From Kaistia geumhonensis (lineage in GTDB: Bacteria > Pseudomonadota > Alphaproteobacteria > Rhizobiales > Kaistiaceae), in assembly GCF_030815145.1 (NCBI RefSeq), contig NZ_JAUSWJ010000001.1, forward strand, positions 4,392,501 through 4,456,500: a stretch of DNA of 64,000 nucleotides. Direction: 5' to 3'. The position numbers were made by a program, and so were the translations under genes. Positions 6,986-15,338 of the stretch are shown one piece after another (position 1 is the stretch's first letter; each line of letters opens with the position of its first letter). Below the pieces are notes generated by a model. It saw only the letters and a list, made by a program, of their open reading frames with translations, searched no databases and was not told the origin of the DNA.

Positions 6986-8548
6986 ATGACCGCCACCACA
7001 GTTGACGCCAGCAAGGACCGCGTCGTCATCTTCGACACCACGTTGCGCGACGGCGAACAGTGCCCCGGCGCATCGATGACCTTCGAGGAGAAGCTCGAGG
7101 TCGCCGAACTGCTGGAGGAGATGGGCGTCGACATCATCGAGGCCGGCTTCCCGATCGCCAGCCAGGGCGATTTCGAGGCCGTGCAGGAGATCGCCCGCCG
7201 CGCCGGCCCCGACGTCACCATCGCAGGCCTCGCCCGCGCCATCTCCGGTGACATCGCGCGCGCCGCCGAGGCGGTCCGGGTCGCCAAGCGTCCGCGCATC
7301 CATACCTTCGTCTCCACCTCGCCGATCCATCTGGCGCATCAGATGCGCAAGAGCGAGGAGCAGGTGCTCGACATCATCGCCGCCACCGTGAAGCAGGCGC
7401 GCAATCTGGTCGAGGATGTCGAGTGGTCGGCGATGGACGCGACCCGCACGCCGATCGACTATCTGGTCCGCTGCGTCGATGCCGCGATCAAGGCCGGCGC
7501 CACGACGATCAACCTGCCCGATACGGTCGGCTATGCCGTTCCCGAGGAATATGCGGCCATGTTCCGCGAGGTGATCGCGCGCGTCCCCGATTCCGACAAG
7601 GCGATCTTCTCGACCCATTGCCATGACGATCTCGGGCTCGCCGTCGCCAATTCCTTGGCGGGCGTGATGGGTGGCGCGCGGCAGATCGAGTGCACGATCA
7701 ACGGCCTCGGCGAGCGCGCGGGCAATGCGGCGCTGGAAGAAGTGGTGATGGCGATCCGCACCCGCGGCGACGTTCTGCCCTACCAGACCCGCGTCGAGTC
7801 GACGATGCTGACCCGCGCCTCGAAGCTGGTCTCGGCCGTCTCGGCCTTCCCGGTGCAGTACAACAAGGCCATCGTCGGGCGGAACGCCTTCGCTCATGAA
7901 AGCGGCATCCACCAGGACGGCATGCTGAAGAATGCCGAGACCTACGAGATCATGACGCCGGAGAGCGTCGGCGTGAAGGCGACCTCGCTGGTCATGGGCA
8001 AGCATTCCGGCCGCCATGCCTTCCGCGAGAAGCTGAAGGAGCTCGGCTACGAGCTGGGCGACAACGCGCTGGAAGACGCGTTCAAGCGCTTCAAGGACCT
8101 CGCCGACCGCAAGAAGCACGTCTATGACGAGGACATCGAGGCGCTGGTCGGCGACGAGGTCGCAGCCGCGAGCGAGCGCTTCCGCCTCCTGTCGCTGACC
8201 GTCATCGCCGGCACCGGCGGCCCGTCCAAGGCCATCATCAGCCTCGACGTGGACGGCACGCACATCACCAAGGAAGTGGGCGGCAACGGCCCCGTGGACG
8301 CGACCTTCAACGCCATCAAGGCGATCGTGCCGCACGAGGCCAAGCTGTCGCTCTACCAGGTGCATGCAGTCACCGAGGGCACCGACGCGCAGGCCGAGGT
8401 TTCGGTCCGCCTCGAGGAGGACGGCAAGTCGGTCACCGGCCGCGGCGCCGATCCCGACACCATGGTCGCCTCGGCGAAGGCCTATATCTCGGCCGTCAAC
8501 AAGATCGCCGTGAAGCGCCAGCGCCAGCACGCCCAGGCGGCGGTGTAG
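6986..8548 (+). CDS. leuA: 2-isopropylmalate synthase
   Basis: First committed step of leucine synthesis: acetyl-CoA plus 2-oxoisovalerate gives 2-isopropylmalate. The 520-residue protein has the DRE-TIM signature [10 protein letters not shown] (Arg21-Asp22, metal ligand Asp22), the metal-binding HCHDD with GLAVAN, the ERAGN segment, and a C-terminal LeuA regulatory domain (about 390-510) that normally binds leucine for feedback inhibition. The ATG at 6986 follows a purine-rich AAGGAAGA site. It sits alone behind a leader with a Leu-rich peptide, and is followed by a strong terminator, so it is a single-gene unit with two layers of leucine control (attenuation and allostery). Confidence 0.95.
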   Translation: MTATTVDASKDRVVIFDTTLRDGEQCPGASMTFEEKLEVAELLEEMGVDIIEAGFPIASQGDFEAVQEIARRAGPDVTIAGLARAISGDIARAAEAVRVAKRPRIHTFVSTSPIHLAHQMRKSEEQVLDIIAATVKQARNLVEDVEWSAMDATRTPIDYLVRCVDAAIKAGATTINLPDTVGYAVPEEYAAMFREVIARVPDSDKAIFSTHCHDDLGLAVANSLAGVMGGARQIECTINGLGERAGNAALEEVVMAIRTRGDVLPYQTRVESTMLTRASKLVSAVSAFPVQYNKAIVGRNAFAHESGIHQDGMLKNAETYEIMTPESVGVKATSLVMGKHSGRHAFREKLKELGYELGDNALEDAFKRFKDLADRKKHVYDEDIEALVGDEVAAASERFRLLSLTVIAGTGGPSKAIISLDVDGTHITKEVGGNGPVDATFNAIKAIVPHEAKLSLYQVHAVTEGTDAQAEVSVRLEEDGKSVTGRGADPDTMVASAKAYISAVNKIAVKRQRQHAQAAV

Positions 8549-8580
8549 GGGCGGTCGCAGCGTCTCACCAAAACAAGAAA

Positions 8581-8602
8581 GGCGCCGTCGATGGACGGCG
8601 CC
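8581..8602. terminator. Bidirectional terminator between leuA and the propeller gene
   Basis: Perfect 9-bp stem GGCGCCGTC (8581-8589) / GACGGCGCC (8594-8602) with loop GATG. TTTCGCATTTTC follows on the plus strand and TTTCTTGTTTT on the minus strand, so it can stop both convergent transcripts. Confidence 0.85.
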
Positions 8603-8630
8603 TTTCGCATTTTCAGGGCCGGAGCCGACG

Positions 8631-10853
8631 TTACATCGGCAGGGCGATCTTGCCGAGGCGGAGGAACTGCGTCTCGCCCGAGGAATCGTCGACGCCGTCA
8701 TTGTCGGTGATGGCATAGGCCTCGCCATCGGCGCCGATCGCGAAGCTCTCGACCTTGTCGAGCACATAGCCGTTCGGCGCCCGCAGCGCCGGCAGGAGAT
8801 CGACGAGGTCGTTCTTGGCGACCACCGGCAGCGCGCCGCCGAGCGGGGCAGGGGTAACGCCGGCGAGCGGCACGAAGACGAGCTTCTTGATCTTCGCGTC
8901 ACGGCCGATCTGGTTGTCGCGCTCGATGACCACCAGACCTCCCGGAACGGCGGTGATCTCGGAGAGGCCGACCCAGCCCTTGCCGGCCTTTTCGAGCGGA
9001 TAGTGAACGGCGGCCCAGCTCTTGGCGGACGGCTTGTAGGCAAGAAGCTTGGTCATGCCCTTCGGGTCGTCCTTCCACTCGCGCTGCACCGCGAGCCAGA
9101 CCGTCTCGTCGGCACCCGAGCCGGTGACGGTCACGCCCTCGAAGCCGAAGCGCGTGGCCTTGTCAGCGAGCTCGGCCGGCAACGCGATCTCCTCCACCAG
9201 AACGCCCTTGGCGTCGGTGCGCAGCAGCGTCGACTGCGTCTTGTTCTTCTCGCGCTCGGGATTGCCTTCCGAGGCAAGCCAGAACCCGCCATCGGCGGCA
9301 AGCGCGATGCCCTCGAGGTCGAGATTTTCGACCGGCTTGCCGTCCTTCGTGACGACGATGCGGTCGGTGATGACGGCCGGGGACTGCGCCGCGTCGATCG
9401 TCAGGATCGCGCCTTGCGACTGCGCGCTGTCGACGACGGCGTAAAGCTTGCCCGGCGCCGTGCGATCGGCGGCAGTGCCCGAAATCGCGGCCCAGCCGAT
9501 CGGCTTGCCGTCCTTGTCGGCCGAGACGAGCGTCGGATAGGCGGCTGGCGCATCGCTGCGCTCGTAGATCGTGACGACCGAGCCGATCAGGCCGTCCTCG
9601 CGGAGGTCGTTCTCGGAGGCGGTGACGAAAAGACTGCGCTGCGGAATGGCGAGCAGGCCCTCCGGCCCGATGCCGCCCGGCAGCGCCTGCAGGAGCGTCG
9701 GGGCCTTGCCGGCGCCTTCGTCCTTGTAGACGCCGACCAGCGAGGCACGCTCGGAGCCGACGAAGATCAGCGTCTCGTCGACGAAGCGGGCGACTTCGAT
9801 ACCCTCCGGCTCGTTGCCCTTCTTGTTGCGCTTCTCAGGATAATGGCCGAGCCGCACCGTCTCGTATTCGAGGCTGGTGCCGCTGTCGAAATCGACCGTG
9901 CCATCCGCCTTGAAGATGGTGAAGCCGCGGCTGCCGCCCTTCCAGTCGCCTTCGTTGGCGGTGACGAAGCGGTCGTCGCCGATCCAGCCGACGGCGTCCG
10001 GCTCGCGCGCCACGCCCTTCATGGCAGCGGACAGGTCGATCACGCCGTCCTTCCCGGTGTCGATGCCGTCGAGATCGACGCTGCCGGCCGAGAAATGCGT
10101 CACGACCTTGCCGGTGGCGGCGTCGGCGATGACGATCTCGTTGTTCTCCTGCATCGTCAGGACGATCTGGTTCTTCGCGTTGAAGTCGACGAATTCCGGC
10201 TCCGGATCCTCGGGCGCGACCGCCGAGAGCCCCGAGACGTCGATCACGGTCTTCGTGCCGCAATCGACCGTGCCGTCGGCGGCGAGGCGGAAGGTCACGA
10301 GGCTGCCGCCCGGCATCTGCGGGATCGCGCCGTCATTCACCTCCTCGTCGCGCTCGTTCTCGATCGCGATGGCAAGGAAGCTGCCGTCCGGGCTCTTGGC
10401 CAGCGAATCGGGCTGGCCGGCGAGATCGCAGGTGGCGGCGACGGTCTTCGAGGCGAGATCGACGACGGCGAGATGGCCGGCGGGCTTCGCCTTGTCCTTC
10501 GAGGTCACCACGCCGACCAGCGCATGGCCACCGGCGACGACGGTCGAGGTCGGCTCGCCGCCGAGCGCGACCGTGCCGGCCGGCTTCGGCGCCTTGGGGT
10601 CCGCCAGGTCGATGATGCCGATCCGCTCGCCGGGGCTGTCGGTATAGACGAGCGTATTGCCGTCGGCGGAAGCGGAAATGATCTCGGCGACCGTCGCCTT
10701 CTCTCTGTCGGCGCCCTCGGGCAGGTTGTCGACGACATGGAACGTGGCGATGCGGTTGAACATTTCGGCCGCTTCCGCCGCACCAAGTCCGGGAAGGGCG
10801 GTGCCGGCGAGGAGCGTCGCGGCAAGCGCGGCGGTCGTGAGCCTCGTGATCAT
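8631..10853 (-). CDS. Secreted protein: N-terminal beta-propeller plus phytase-like esterase domain
   Basis: A 740-residue exported protein. Residues 1-29 are a signal peptide (MITRLTTAALAATLLAGTAL, Ala-rich cleavage region). About 30-400 contain repeated strands of a propeller-like fold (AVVDLASKTVAA, SPDGSFLAIA, GWIGDDRFVTANEGDW), similar to choice-of-anchor/alkaline-phosphatase-associated propellers. The C-terminal third (about 430-740) has ENLDLEGIALAADGGFWLASEG and RFGFEGVTV, the pattern of the esterase-like activity of phytase domain. Start ATG 10853 has GGGG upstream; the longer open frame would put a non-secretory tail before the signal peptide. Substrate unknown; a periplasmic or extracellular phosphodiester/phytate role is a guess from the family. 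Confidence 0.75.
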   Translation of the reverse strand: MITRLTTAALAATLLAGTALPGLGAAEAAEMFNRIATFHVVDNLPEGADREKATVAEIISASADGNTLVYTDSPGERIGIIDLADPKAPKPAGTVALGGEPTSTVVAGGHALVGVVTSKDKAKPAGHLAVVDLASKTVAATCDLAGQPDSLAKSPDGSFLAIAIENERDEEVNDGAIPQMPGGSLVTFRLAADGTVDCGTKTVIDVSGLSAVAPEDPEPEFVDFNAKNQIVLTMQENNEIVIADAATGKVVTHFSAGSVDLDGIDTGKDGVIDLSAAMKGVAREPDAVGWIGDDRFVTANEGDWKGGSRGFTIFKADGTVDFDSGTSLEYETVRLGHYPEKRNKKGNEPEGIEVARFVDETLIFVGSERASLVGVYKDEGAGKAPTLLQALPGGIGPEGLLAIPQRSLFVTASENDLREDGLIGSVVTIYERSDAPAAYPTLVSADKDGKPIGWAAISGTAADRTAPGKLYAVVDSAQSQGAILTIDAAQSPAVITDRIVVTKDGKPVENLDLEGIALAADGGFWLASEGNPEREKNKTQSTLLRTDAKGVLVEEIALPAELADKATRFGFEGVTVTGSGADETVWLAVQREWKDDPKGMTKLLAYKPSAKSWAAVHYPLEKAGKGWVGLSEITAVPGGLVVIERDNQIGRDAKIKKLVFVPLAGVTPAPLGGALPVVAKNDLVDLLPALRAPNGYVLDKVESFAIGADGEAYAITDNDGVDDSSGETQFLRLGKIALPM

Positions 10854-11008
10854 GGGGTTCCCCTGTGGCTGCTGTCGGTCTCGATCTCTCTGCGAAAGCG
10901 CAACAAAACCGCCCGACGTGACAGGGGAATGAAGCCGGCGCGCGTGGCGCGGCGCCGCTGCCGGGAGAGCGAAGATTTCCACAGGCGGCGAAATCGCGAC
11001 GAGGGTGC

Positions 11009-11036
11009 TGGACAGCCCCCACCGCCTTTGCTACAC
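11009..11036 (+). promoter_or_regulatory. Candidate promoter of the tRNA-Lys gene
   Basis: TGGACA (11009-11014) and CTACAC (11031-11036) are separated by 16 bp and end 37 bp before the tRNA 5' end. They are close to the alphaproteobacterial sigma70 pattern. No other better pair was seen in the 220 bp upstream. Confidence 0.45.
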
Positions 11037-11073
11037 ACCGCCTCGTTCGCGGCGGCAAGTTCCGCAGCGCGGC

Positions 11074-11149
11074 GGGTGCATAGCTCAGTTGGTAGAGCAG
11101 CTGACTCTTAATCAGCTTGTCCTAGGTTCGATCCCTAGTGCACCCACCA
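11074..11149 (+). tRNA. tRNA-Lys, anticodon CTT
   Basis: A 76-nt cloverleaf: acceptor stem GGGTGCA (11074-11080) with TGCACCC, D-arm AGCTCAGTTGGTAGAGC, anticodon stem GCTGA/TCAGC closing the 7-nt loop CTCTTAA with anticodon CTT at 11107-11109, T-arm CTAGG-TTCGATC-CCTAG, and an encoded 3' CCA (11147-11149). It reads AAG lysine codons. It stands alone on the plus strand. No attachment-site duplication or integrase is nearby, so it is not marking an island here. Confidence 0.97.
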
Positions 11150-11279
11150 AAAACCTCCTCATTTTCAGTCATATGATGCGTCGTCAGTAGCGGCCTTGCC
11201 GTTGCGGTTGTCTCTCGCTTGCGGTCGGCGCGGCGAGGGTCGATGATCCGTCACCGGATGCTTGGGAAGGGAGCCGCGC

Positions 11280-11417
11280 ATGATCCGACGACCGTCCGGC
11301 AAGCCGCTGTTCAGCGATGACCGCTTCGGCAATCTCTTGCGCATCGCCGTCGCGGTGCTGGTGATCGCCGGGGTGCCGATCGCCGCCTTTGTCAAATGGC
11401 TGCTTTCGGGCGGCTAG
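11280..11417 (+). CDS. Small single-span membrane protein (45 aa)
   Basis: A short ORF starting ATG 11280 with AAGGGAG upstream and ending TAG 11417, two bases before the ATG of the GFA-family gene. The N-terminal half is basic and polar (MIRRPSGKPLFSDDRFGN), the second half is one hydrophobic helix (LRIAVAVLVIAGVPIAAFV) followed by KWLL. Such short one-helix proteins are common in Hyphomicrobiales and have no assigned role. The good ribosome site and tight spacing to the next gene support it being real. Confidence 0.65.
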   Translation: MIRRPSGKPLFSDDRFGNLLRIAVAVLVIAGVPIAAFVKWLLSGG

Positions 11418-11419
11418 GG

Positions 11420-11839
11420 ATGGCGGGAGGTGAGGGCGTGCTGATCGGGACCTGTCATTGCGGCAGGGCGTGCTGGACTCTTTCGGGCGATCCTGGGGCG
11501 GTCACGGCGTGCAACTGCACGCTCTGCCGGCGCTATGGCGCGCTCTGGGCCTATGACTACGAGAATGAGCGCATCCGTTTGGAGGGGCCGACCACTGTCT
11601 ATCAGCGCGAAGGCGAGACGCCGGCTGAGATCGAGACGCATTTCTGTCCGACCTGCGGCTGCCTGCTTTGTTGGCGCGACCTTTCGACGACGGCCGACGG
11701 AAGGCGGCGCATGGCGGTCAACGTCCGACTCGCGCCCGCTGACGCCGTCGCCCATCTGCCGGTGCATCACTTCGATGGTTTTGCGAGTTTCAGGACCGTG
11801 CCGCGCGACGCTGCTTGCGTCAGCGACATGTGGTTCTGA
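11420..11839 (+). CDS. GFA (glutathione-dependent formaldehyde-activating-like) family protein
   Basis: A 139-residue zinc protein with the Mss4-like GFA pattern: GTCHCG (C-x-C), CNCTLCRR (C-x-C-x2-C) and HFCPTCGC (C-x2-C), together the two zinc sites of this fold. The founding member speeds condensation of formaldehyde with glutathione, but most homologues have no proven activity, so only the fold is claimed. I start at ATG 11420, immediately after the stop of the small membrane-protein gene, rather than the longer frame that overlaps it; the two are probably one transcript. A second GFA-family gene lies at 53719. Confidence 0.85.
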   Translation: MAGGEGVLIGTCHCGRACWTLSGDPGAVTACNCTLCRRYGALWAYDYENERIRLEGPTTVYQREGETPAEIETHFCPTCGCLLCWRDLSTTADGRRRMAVNVRLAPADAVAHLPVHHFDGFASFRTVPRDAACVSDMWF

Positions 11840-11845
11840 CGTCCC

Positions 11846-12760
11846 TCAGCGTGCATAGGCATTGAACGGGTTGTCGTGCGTCAGGCGGCGCAGCGTTTCC
11901 GCCTCGACGCCGCGGGCGGCGAGGAGCGGCAGCAGCACGTCGGAAAGATGCGTGTAGGGCATCGGTGTGCCGCCGCCGGGCAGCGCGGGGTCGTACCAGC
12001 CGCGATCGTGGCTGACCAGCATCTGCGCTTCATAGCCCGCGTCGAGGGCGCGGATGACGAGGTCGGCGACCGCATCGTCCGGCGCACGGCCGACATGGTC
12101 GAACTCGATCCAGGCGCCACGATCCGCCACGGCGCGGTTGAGCGCGAAATCGGGCTCTTCCTGGGTGTGGATCGAGATGAAGCGGTCGGGGCGATAGCCT
12201 TCCTTCTCGATGATGTCGAGCTGATCCATCACGACGCGGCCGCGGATGGTGTGGCTGCCGATGATGGCGCCGGTGCGGCGGCCGGCGCGCGCGGCGGCCC
12301 GCAGGATCTTCGCCTCGAGCGGCGTGATGCCGTCGTCGCCGGCGGAGAGCTTGATCCAGCCGGCGCGCACGCCGGTGTCCTCGATGCCGTTGTCGAGCTC
12401 GTCGACCATCCACTCCTCGAGCGCCTCTTCGCTGGCCTCGCGCACCCAGGCGGGGATCCAGGGCTCTCGGTAGTTGCCTGTCGGCACAACGATGGGAAAG
12501 CCGGTGGCGCGCGATACCGCGAGATCGAGATCGGCGCGCCGGCCGACGCCGCCGGTCGAGCATTCGACGAGGGCAGTAATTCCGCGGGCCTTGATGGCCT
12601 CGATCTCGGGCGCCATCAAACGCACGACATCCGCGGCCTCGGCCTCGGCATAGCCGGGCTGGTCCGGCGTGCGCAGGTCGACGAAGACATGCTCGTGGGG
12701 AAGGATCATGCCGAGCTGATCCTTCGTGAACGGCCCGAGCGTCGTGTGGAGCAGGCGCAT
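11846..12760 (-). CDS. Phosphotriesterase-family metal-dependent hydrolase
   Basis: A 304-residue amidohydrolase-superfamily TIM barrel of the phosphotriesterase group. All metal-centre residues are visible: His22 and His24 (PHEHVF), Lys137 (WIKLSAG, carboxylated bridge), His170 (IGSHT), His198 (SIHTQ) and Asp252 (VSHDRGW). Members hydrolyse phosphotriesters, lactones or phosphorylated sugar lactones; which applies here cannot be told. It is convergent with the GFA gene (6 bp between stops) and is transcribed alone from the region around 12780. Confidence 0.85.
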   Translation of the reverse strand: MRLLHTTLGPFTKDQLGMILPHEHVFVDLRTPDQPGYAEAEAADVVRLMAPEIEAIKARGITALVECSTGGVGRRADLDLAVSRATGFPIVVPTGNYREPWIPAWVREASEEALEEWMVDELDNGIEDTGVRAGWIKLSAGDDGITPLEAKILRAAARAGRRTGAIIGSHTIRGRVVMDQLDIIEKEGYRPDRFISIHTQEEPDFALNRAVADRGAWIEFDHVGRAPDDAVADLVIRALDAGYEAQMLVSHDRGWYDPALPGGGTPMPYTHLSDVLLPLLAARGVEAETLRRLTHDNPFNAYAR

Positions 12761-12843
12761 CTGTCGGTTCCTCCCGTTGAAGCGGTTCAGACTATCGTCA
12801 CGCGCGCGATCCGCGCAAATTGCATCCTCCGCGCTCGAAGCCC

Positions 12844-12869
12844 GTTAACGCGGCGCCGCTAGTTTCGGC
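12844..12869 (+). promoter_or_regulatory. Shared upstream element, copy 1 (before the AIM24 gene)
   Basis: GTTAACG, five bases, then CCGCTAGTTTCGGC; ends 27 nt before the ATG at 12897. A copy with 23 of 26 identical bases sits at 15286-15311, also exactly 27 nt before its start codon. The GCTAGT part is placed like a -10 region. Confidence 0.5.
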
Positions 12870-12896
12870 ATCCCCAACCGAGGAGGAGTGTGTCCC

Positions 12897-13589
12897 ATGC
12901 AGACCCGGATCATCGGCAGCGTGCTGCCGGTTCTCGAAATCGAACTCCAGCAGGGCGAGCGGGTCATCGGCGTCGCCGAGCAACTCTCCTGGCTGACCGG
13001 CGGCGTCTCGCTGAAGACGTCGCTCGGCGGCGCCAGCGCGGGCGGCGGCCTGTTCGGGCTCGTGAGCCGCGCCGTCTCGGGCGGCGGCCTCGTCACCACG
13101 GAATTCCACGCCGACAACGGCCCCGGCATGGTGGGGCTCGCGGCGAAGTTGCCGGGCCAGATCGTCGAGCTCCAGGTCGAGGGCGGCGGCTATGTCGTCC
13201 ATCGCCACGGCTTCCTGTGCGGCAGCCATGGCATCACGGTCGAGAGCGCGCTGCAGCAGAATCTCGGCGCCAGCGTCTTCGGCGGCGAGGGCTTCGTCCT
13301 GCAGAAGATCGGCGGATCGGGCACGGCCTTCGTCGAACTCGGCGGCGAGATCATCAAGTATGACCTCGGTGCCGGCCAGTCGATCGCGGTTCATCCGGGC
13401 CATGTCGGCCTGTTCGATGCCGGTGTCCAGTTCGAGATGACGTCGCTTTCCGGCGTCCGGAGCACCTTCTTTGCCAGCGGCGACCTGTTCATGGCCCGTC
13501 TGACCGGACCTGGCCGGGTGTGGCTCCAGACGCTGACGCTGCCGGGGCTCGCCCACGCCATCAGCCACTATCTTCCCAAGCAGGGCTGA
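12897..13589 (+). CDS. AIM24 family protein (TIGR00266-like)
   Basis: A 230-residue protein of the AIM24/DUF124 type, a trimeric beta-rich fold. Visible are the glycine-rich GGVSLKTSLGGASAGGGLFG loop, the FHADNGPGMVGLA segment and the repeated hydrophobic strands with SGDLFMARLTGPGRVWLQTL near the end, which is the family's C-terminal signature. The biochemical role of bacterial members is unknown; the yeast homologue is mitochondrial inner-membrane. Start ATG 12897 with GAGGAGGAG upstream. It is a single-gene unit. Confidence 0.88.
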   Translation: MQTRIIGSVLPVLEIELQQGERVIGVAEQLSWLTGGVSLKTSLGGASAGGGLFGLVSRAVSGGGLVTTEFHADNGPGMVGLAAKLPGQIVELQVEGGGYVVHRHGFLCGSHGITVESALQQNLGASVFGGEGFVLQKIGGSGTAFVELGGEIIKYDLGAGQSIAVHPGHVGLFDAGVQFEMTSLSGVRSTFFASGDLFMARLTGPGRVWLQTLTLPGLAHAISHYLPKQG

Positions 13590-13684
13590 ATTCCGGCCGC
13601 CGCGGTGAGCGGCACTCGGTGCAGGGCAGGTGGTTCGCCGGCTCATCATCGTGAATAGCTTCGCGGGCCTGGCGGATGCCAGTC

Positions 13685-14566
13685 CTAGGCGCCGGGGGTG
13701 TGCCGGCCCTCCATGGCCAATGCCTCGGGGACGATCCTCTCATAAAGCAGCATCGTTGCGGCGCAGTAGTCGCTCATCCGTTCGCAAAGCGGCTCCCGGA
13801 TCGCGAAAGTGCTGGTGGCCCCCACACGGGCGATCAGAGCGGCGCGCTCGCCAGCCTGCAGGATATTTGCGACATGGGCGCGTGAGATGCCGAATTCGCG
13901 CGACATGCCATTGGCGCTCGGCGGAGGTTCGTCGAGACGATTGGCCAGCGCCAGACGCAGCATGATCATCAGGCCGCTGTCGAACTCAGTGATCTCGTAG
14001 AGCCCGTCGGGTTCGCCCGGCAGGCCCGGACCCGTCTGGTGCGATTGGCCGAGCAGCGCACAGAGCGCGTCGCGGAAGGTCGCGCGATCGAGCGCAGCGG
14101 GGATGTCGGTGAATTGCGGGTGGACGACGGCAAGCGAGGCGATGTTGTTCGCCCAGCGCTCCCTGAAGTAATCGCGCAGCGGCTGCGTAGGCTCCATGGG
14201 CTTCGTCCTGGCATCGTCGGTGCGCGCGGTCATGGTGAGATGTCCGGCGCGCAGCATCAGCTGGACGATTGATCGCGCCCGCGCCGCGCTGCAGATGTCG
14301 TGGCTCTGGCAGATCGCCTCCAGCCTGCTCATCGTGAGACGGATGCCGTTCTGGTTCGGCTGCCCGTGGAGATAGAGGCAGAAGAACGCGACGAAAACCC
14401 GCCCGCGATCCGAGAACAGCCGGTGCTGAGAGGGGCGGGATCGGTGAAGCGAGACGATTCCGTTCAAGAGGCGGGTCGAGGCATCGCGAAAGCGCGGCCT
14501 TGAGCGCATCTCCGCGATCATTTCGGGCGAGAACGCGCCCGTTCCGCGCTCGATCACGGCGCCCAC
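13685..14566 (-). CDS. Hypothetical protein with helix-turn-helix-like segment
   Basis: A 293-residue soluble protein I do not recognise. Near residues 218-240 the segment NGMSREFGISRAHVANILQAG reads like the recognition part of a winged helix-turn-helix. An earlier stretch (about 75-105, LTMSRLEAICQSHDICSAAR) could be a second HTH, so a DNA-binding regulator is a reasonable guess. There is no signal peptide or membrane segment. The start is unsure: GTG 14566 gives the full frame, ATG 14521 a 278-residue protein. It faces a long non-coding AT-richer region that contains a perfect palindrome (14980-14994), a possible target. Confidence 0.6.
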   Translation of the reverse strand: MGAVIERGTGAFSPEMIAEMRSRPRFRDASTRLLNGIVSLHRSRPSQHRLFSDRGRVFVAFFCLYLHGQPNQNGIRLTMSRLEAICQSHDICSAARARSIVQLMLRAGHLTMTARTDDARTKPMEPTQPLRDYFRERWANNIASLAVVHPQFTDIPAALDRATFRDALCALLGQSHQTGPGLPGEPDGLYEITEFDSGLMIMLRLALANRLDEPPPSANGMSREFGISRAHVANILQAGERAALIARVGATSTFAIREPLCERMSDYCAATMLLYERIVPEALAMEGRHTPGA

Positions 14567-14760
14567 ACCATTGCCGCGCCTCCGGCAAGCGAGACGTCAG
14601 GTCCGTCGAAACGATGCCAACGAATTTTGGCAGCTATCAACCTATGCACGGTGCGATAGAAGGGTTGCACCGCACAGAAATGCTCATCGACTGAGCAACT
14701 CCTTGCCGTGGATGTGTGCGTCCCGGGGCGGTACCTTATACGGGTCGGGGAAGTAAAAAA

Positions 14761-14895
14761 ATGGATTCGATGAATGTTCGGCCGGTTGATCCGGCCGTAA
14801 GCGTATATCCTTTGCCTATGAGTGCACGAAGAGCGCGGCATGAGGCCAGGAACGCGAGACGACATCGGCTAATACTCCCAAAGGGTCATCCGTAA
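14761..14895 (+). CDS. Possible small ORF (44 aa), low confidence
   Basis: ATG at 14761 is preceded 8 nt upstream by GGGGAAG, a plausible ribosome site, and the frame stays open for 44 codons. The product is strongly basic in its second half (SARRARHEARNARRHR) with no membrane segment or known motif. It is short and stands in non-coding DNA, so chance is quite possible. Confidence 0.2.
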   Translation: MDSMNVRPVDPAVSVYPLPMSARRARHEARNARRHRLILPKGHP

Positions 14896-14979
14896 AGAAC
14901 GCTACCATATTGGTTGCCTTACGGAATCGCGAATAGGCTAACTCGCTTGTTCGGCAAGTTCCTGTAAAAATAACTAACA

Positions 14980-14994
14980 ATTCATGTCATGAAT
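14980..14994. promoter_or_regulatory. Perfect palindrome, candidate operator
   Basis: ATTCATG-T-CATGAAT, seven-base arms around a single base, in the AT-richer intergenic region between the HTH-like gene and the pepsin-like gene. This size and symmetry are typical of a dimeric repressor site. The binding protein is unknown; the neighbouring HTH-like product is a candidate. Confidence 0.4.
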
Positions 14995-15285
14995 ACTATT
15001 CACTGGCTCGTGATAGGGTGGGCCGGAACGGGGAAGATTTGTTCGGATTAACTTGGATCGATTGCTCAAAGCGAACATTCGCATCTGAGCGATGAGCGTT
15101 TTCTCGAACATGTCCTGATGAGATCATGCCGTCTCAATGTCCGAAGACTGGAGTTGTTCGGCGATGACGGCGGTCGAAGGGGATTCTGCATCGCTCGCAA
15201 CCTCCGTCGGCGGTTGCGGTCGGGCGACATTTGCCTTGCCGGCTATCGAACTGCGGCAACCATGCAGCCGCAGCGGGAGTGTCGC

Positions 15286-15311
15286 GTTAACGGGCCGCCG
15301 CTAGTCTCGGC
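15286..15311 (+). promoter_or_regulatory. Shared upstream element, copy 2 (before the pepsin-like gene)
   Basis: GTTAACG, five bases, then CCGCTAGTCTCGGC; ends 27 nt before the ATG at 15339. It matches the element at 12844-12869 at 23 of 26 positions with the same distance to the start codon. Confidence 0.5.
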
Positions 15312-15338
15312 TGGACTCACCCCCGGGAGGACAACTTC

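Larger units (their letters stand above)
14567..15285. other. Long AT-richer intergenic region
   Basis: About 0.7 kb without a convincing gene and visibly richer in A+T than the rest of the window, mainly between 14640 and 15070. It holds a short hairpin (GGCCGG 14780-14785 / CCGGCC 14791-14796), a perfect 15-bp palindrome at 14980-14994, a weak small ORF (14761-14895), and several AT-rich stretches. No repeats, transposase remnants or tRNA are seen. It may be a regulatory region for the divergent genes on either side, or a worn-down acquired segment. Confidence 0.6.

Noticed and set aside
6842-11111. Long antisense frames over leuA and over the propeller gene
   Set aside because: Shadows of high-GC coding DNA. 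leuA and the propeller protein have clear motifs and a shared bidirectional terminator between them.
11074-11149. tRNA-Lys as an integration site of a genomic island
   Set aside because: No duplicated 3' tRNA end, integrase or composition change is seen downstream; the following genes look chromosomal.
14780-14796. Hairpin in the AT-richer gap as a terminator
   Set aside because: Only six base pairs and no T-run on either strand, and no gene ends next to it.
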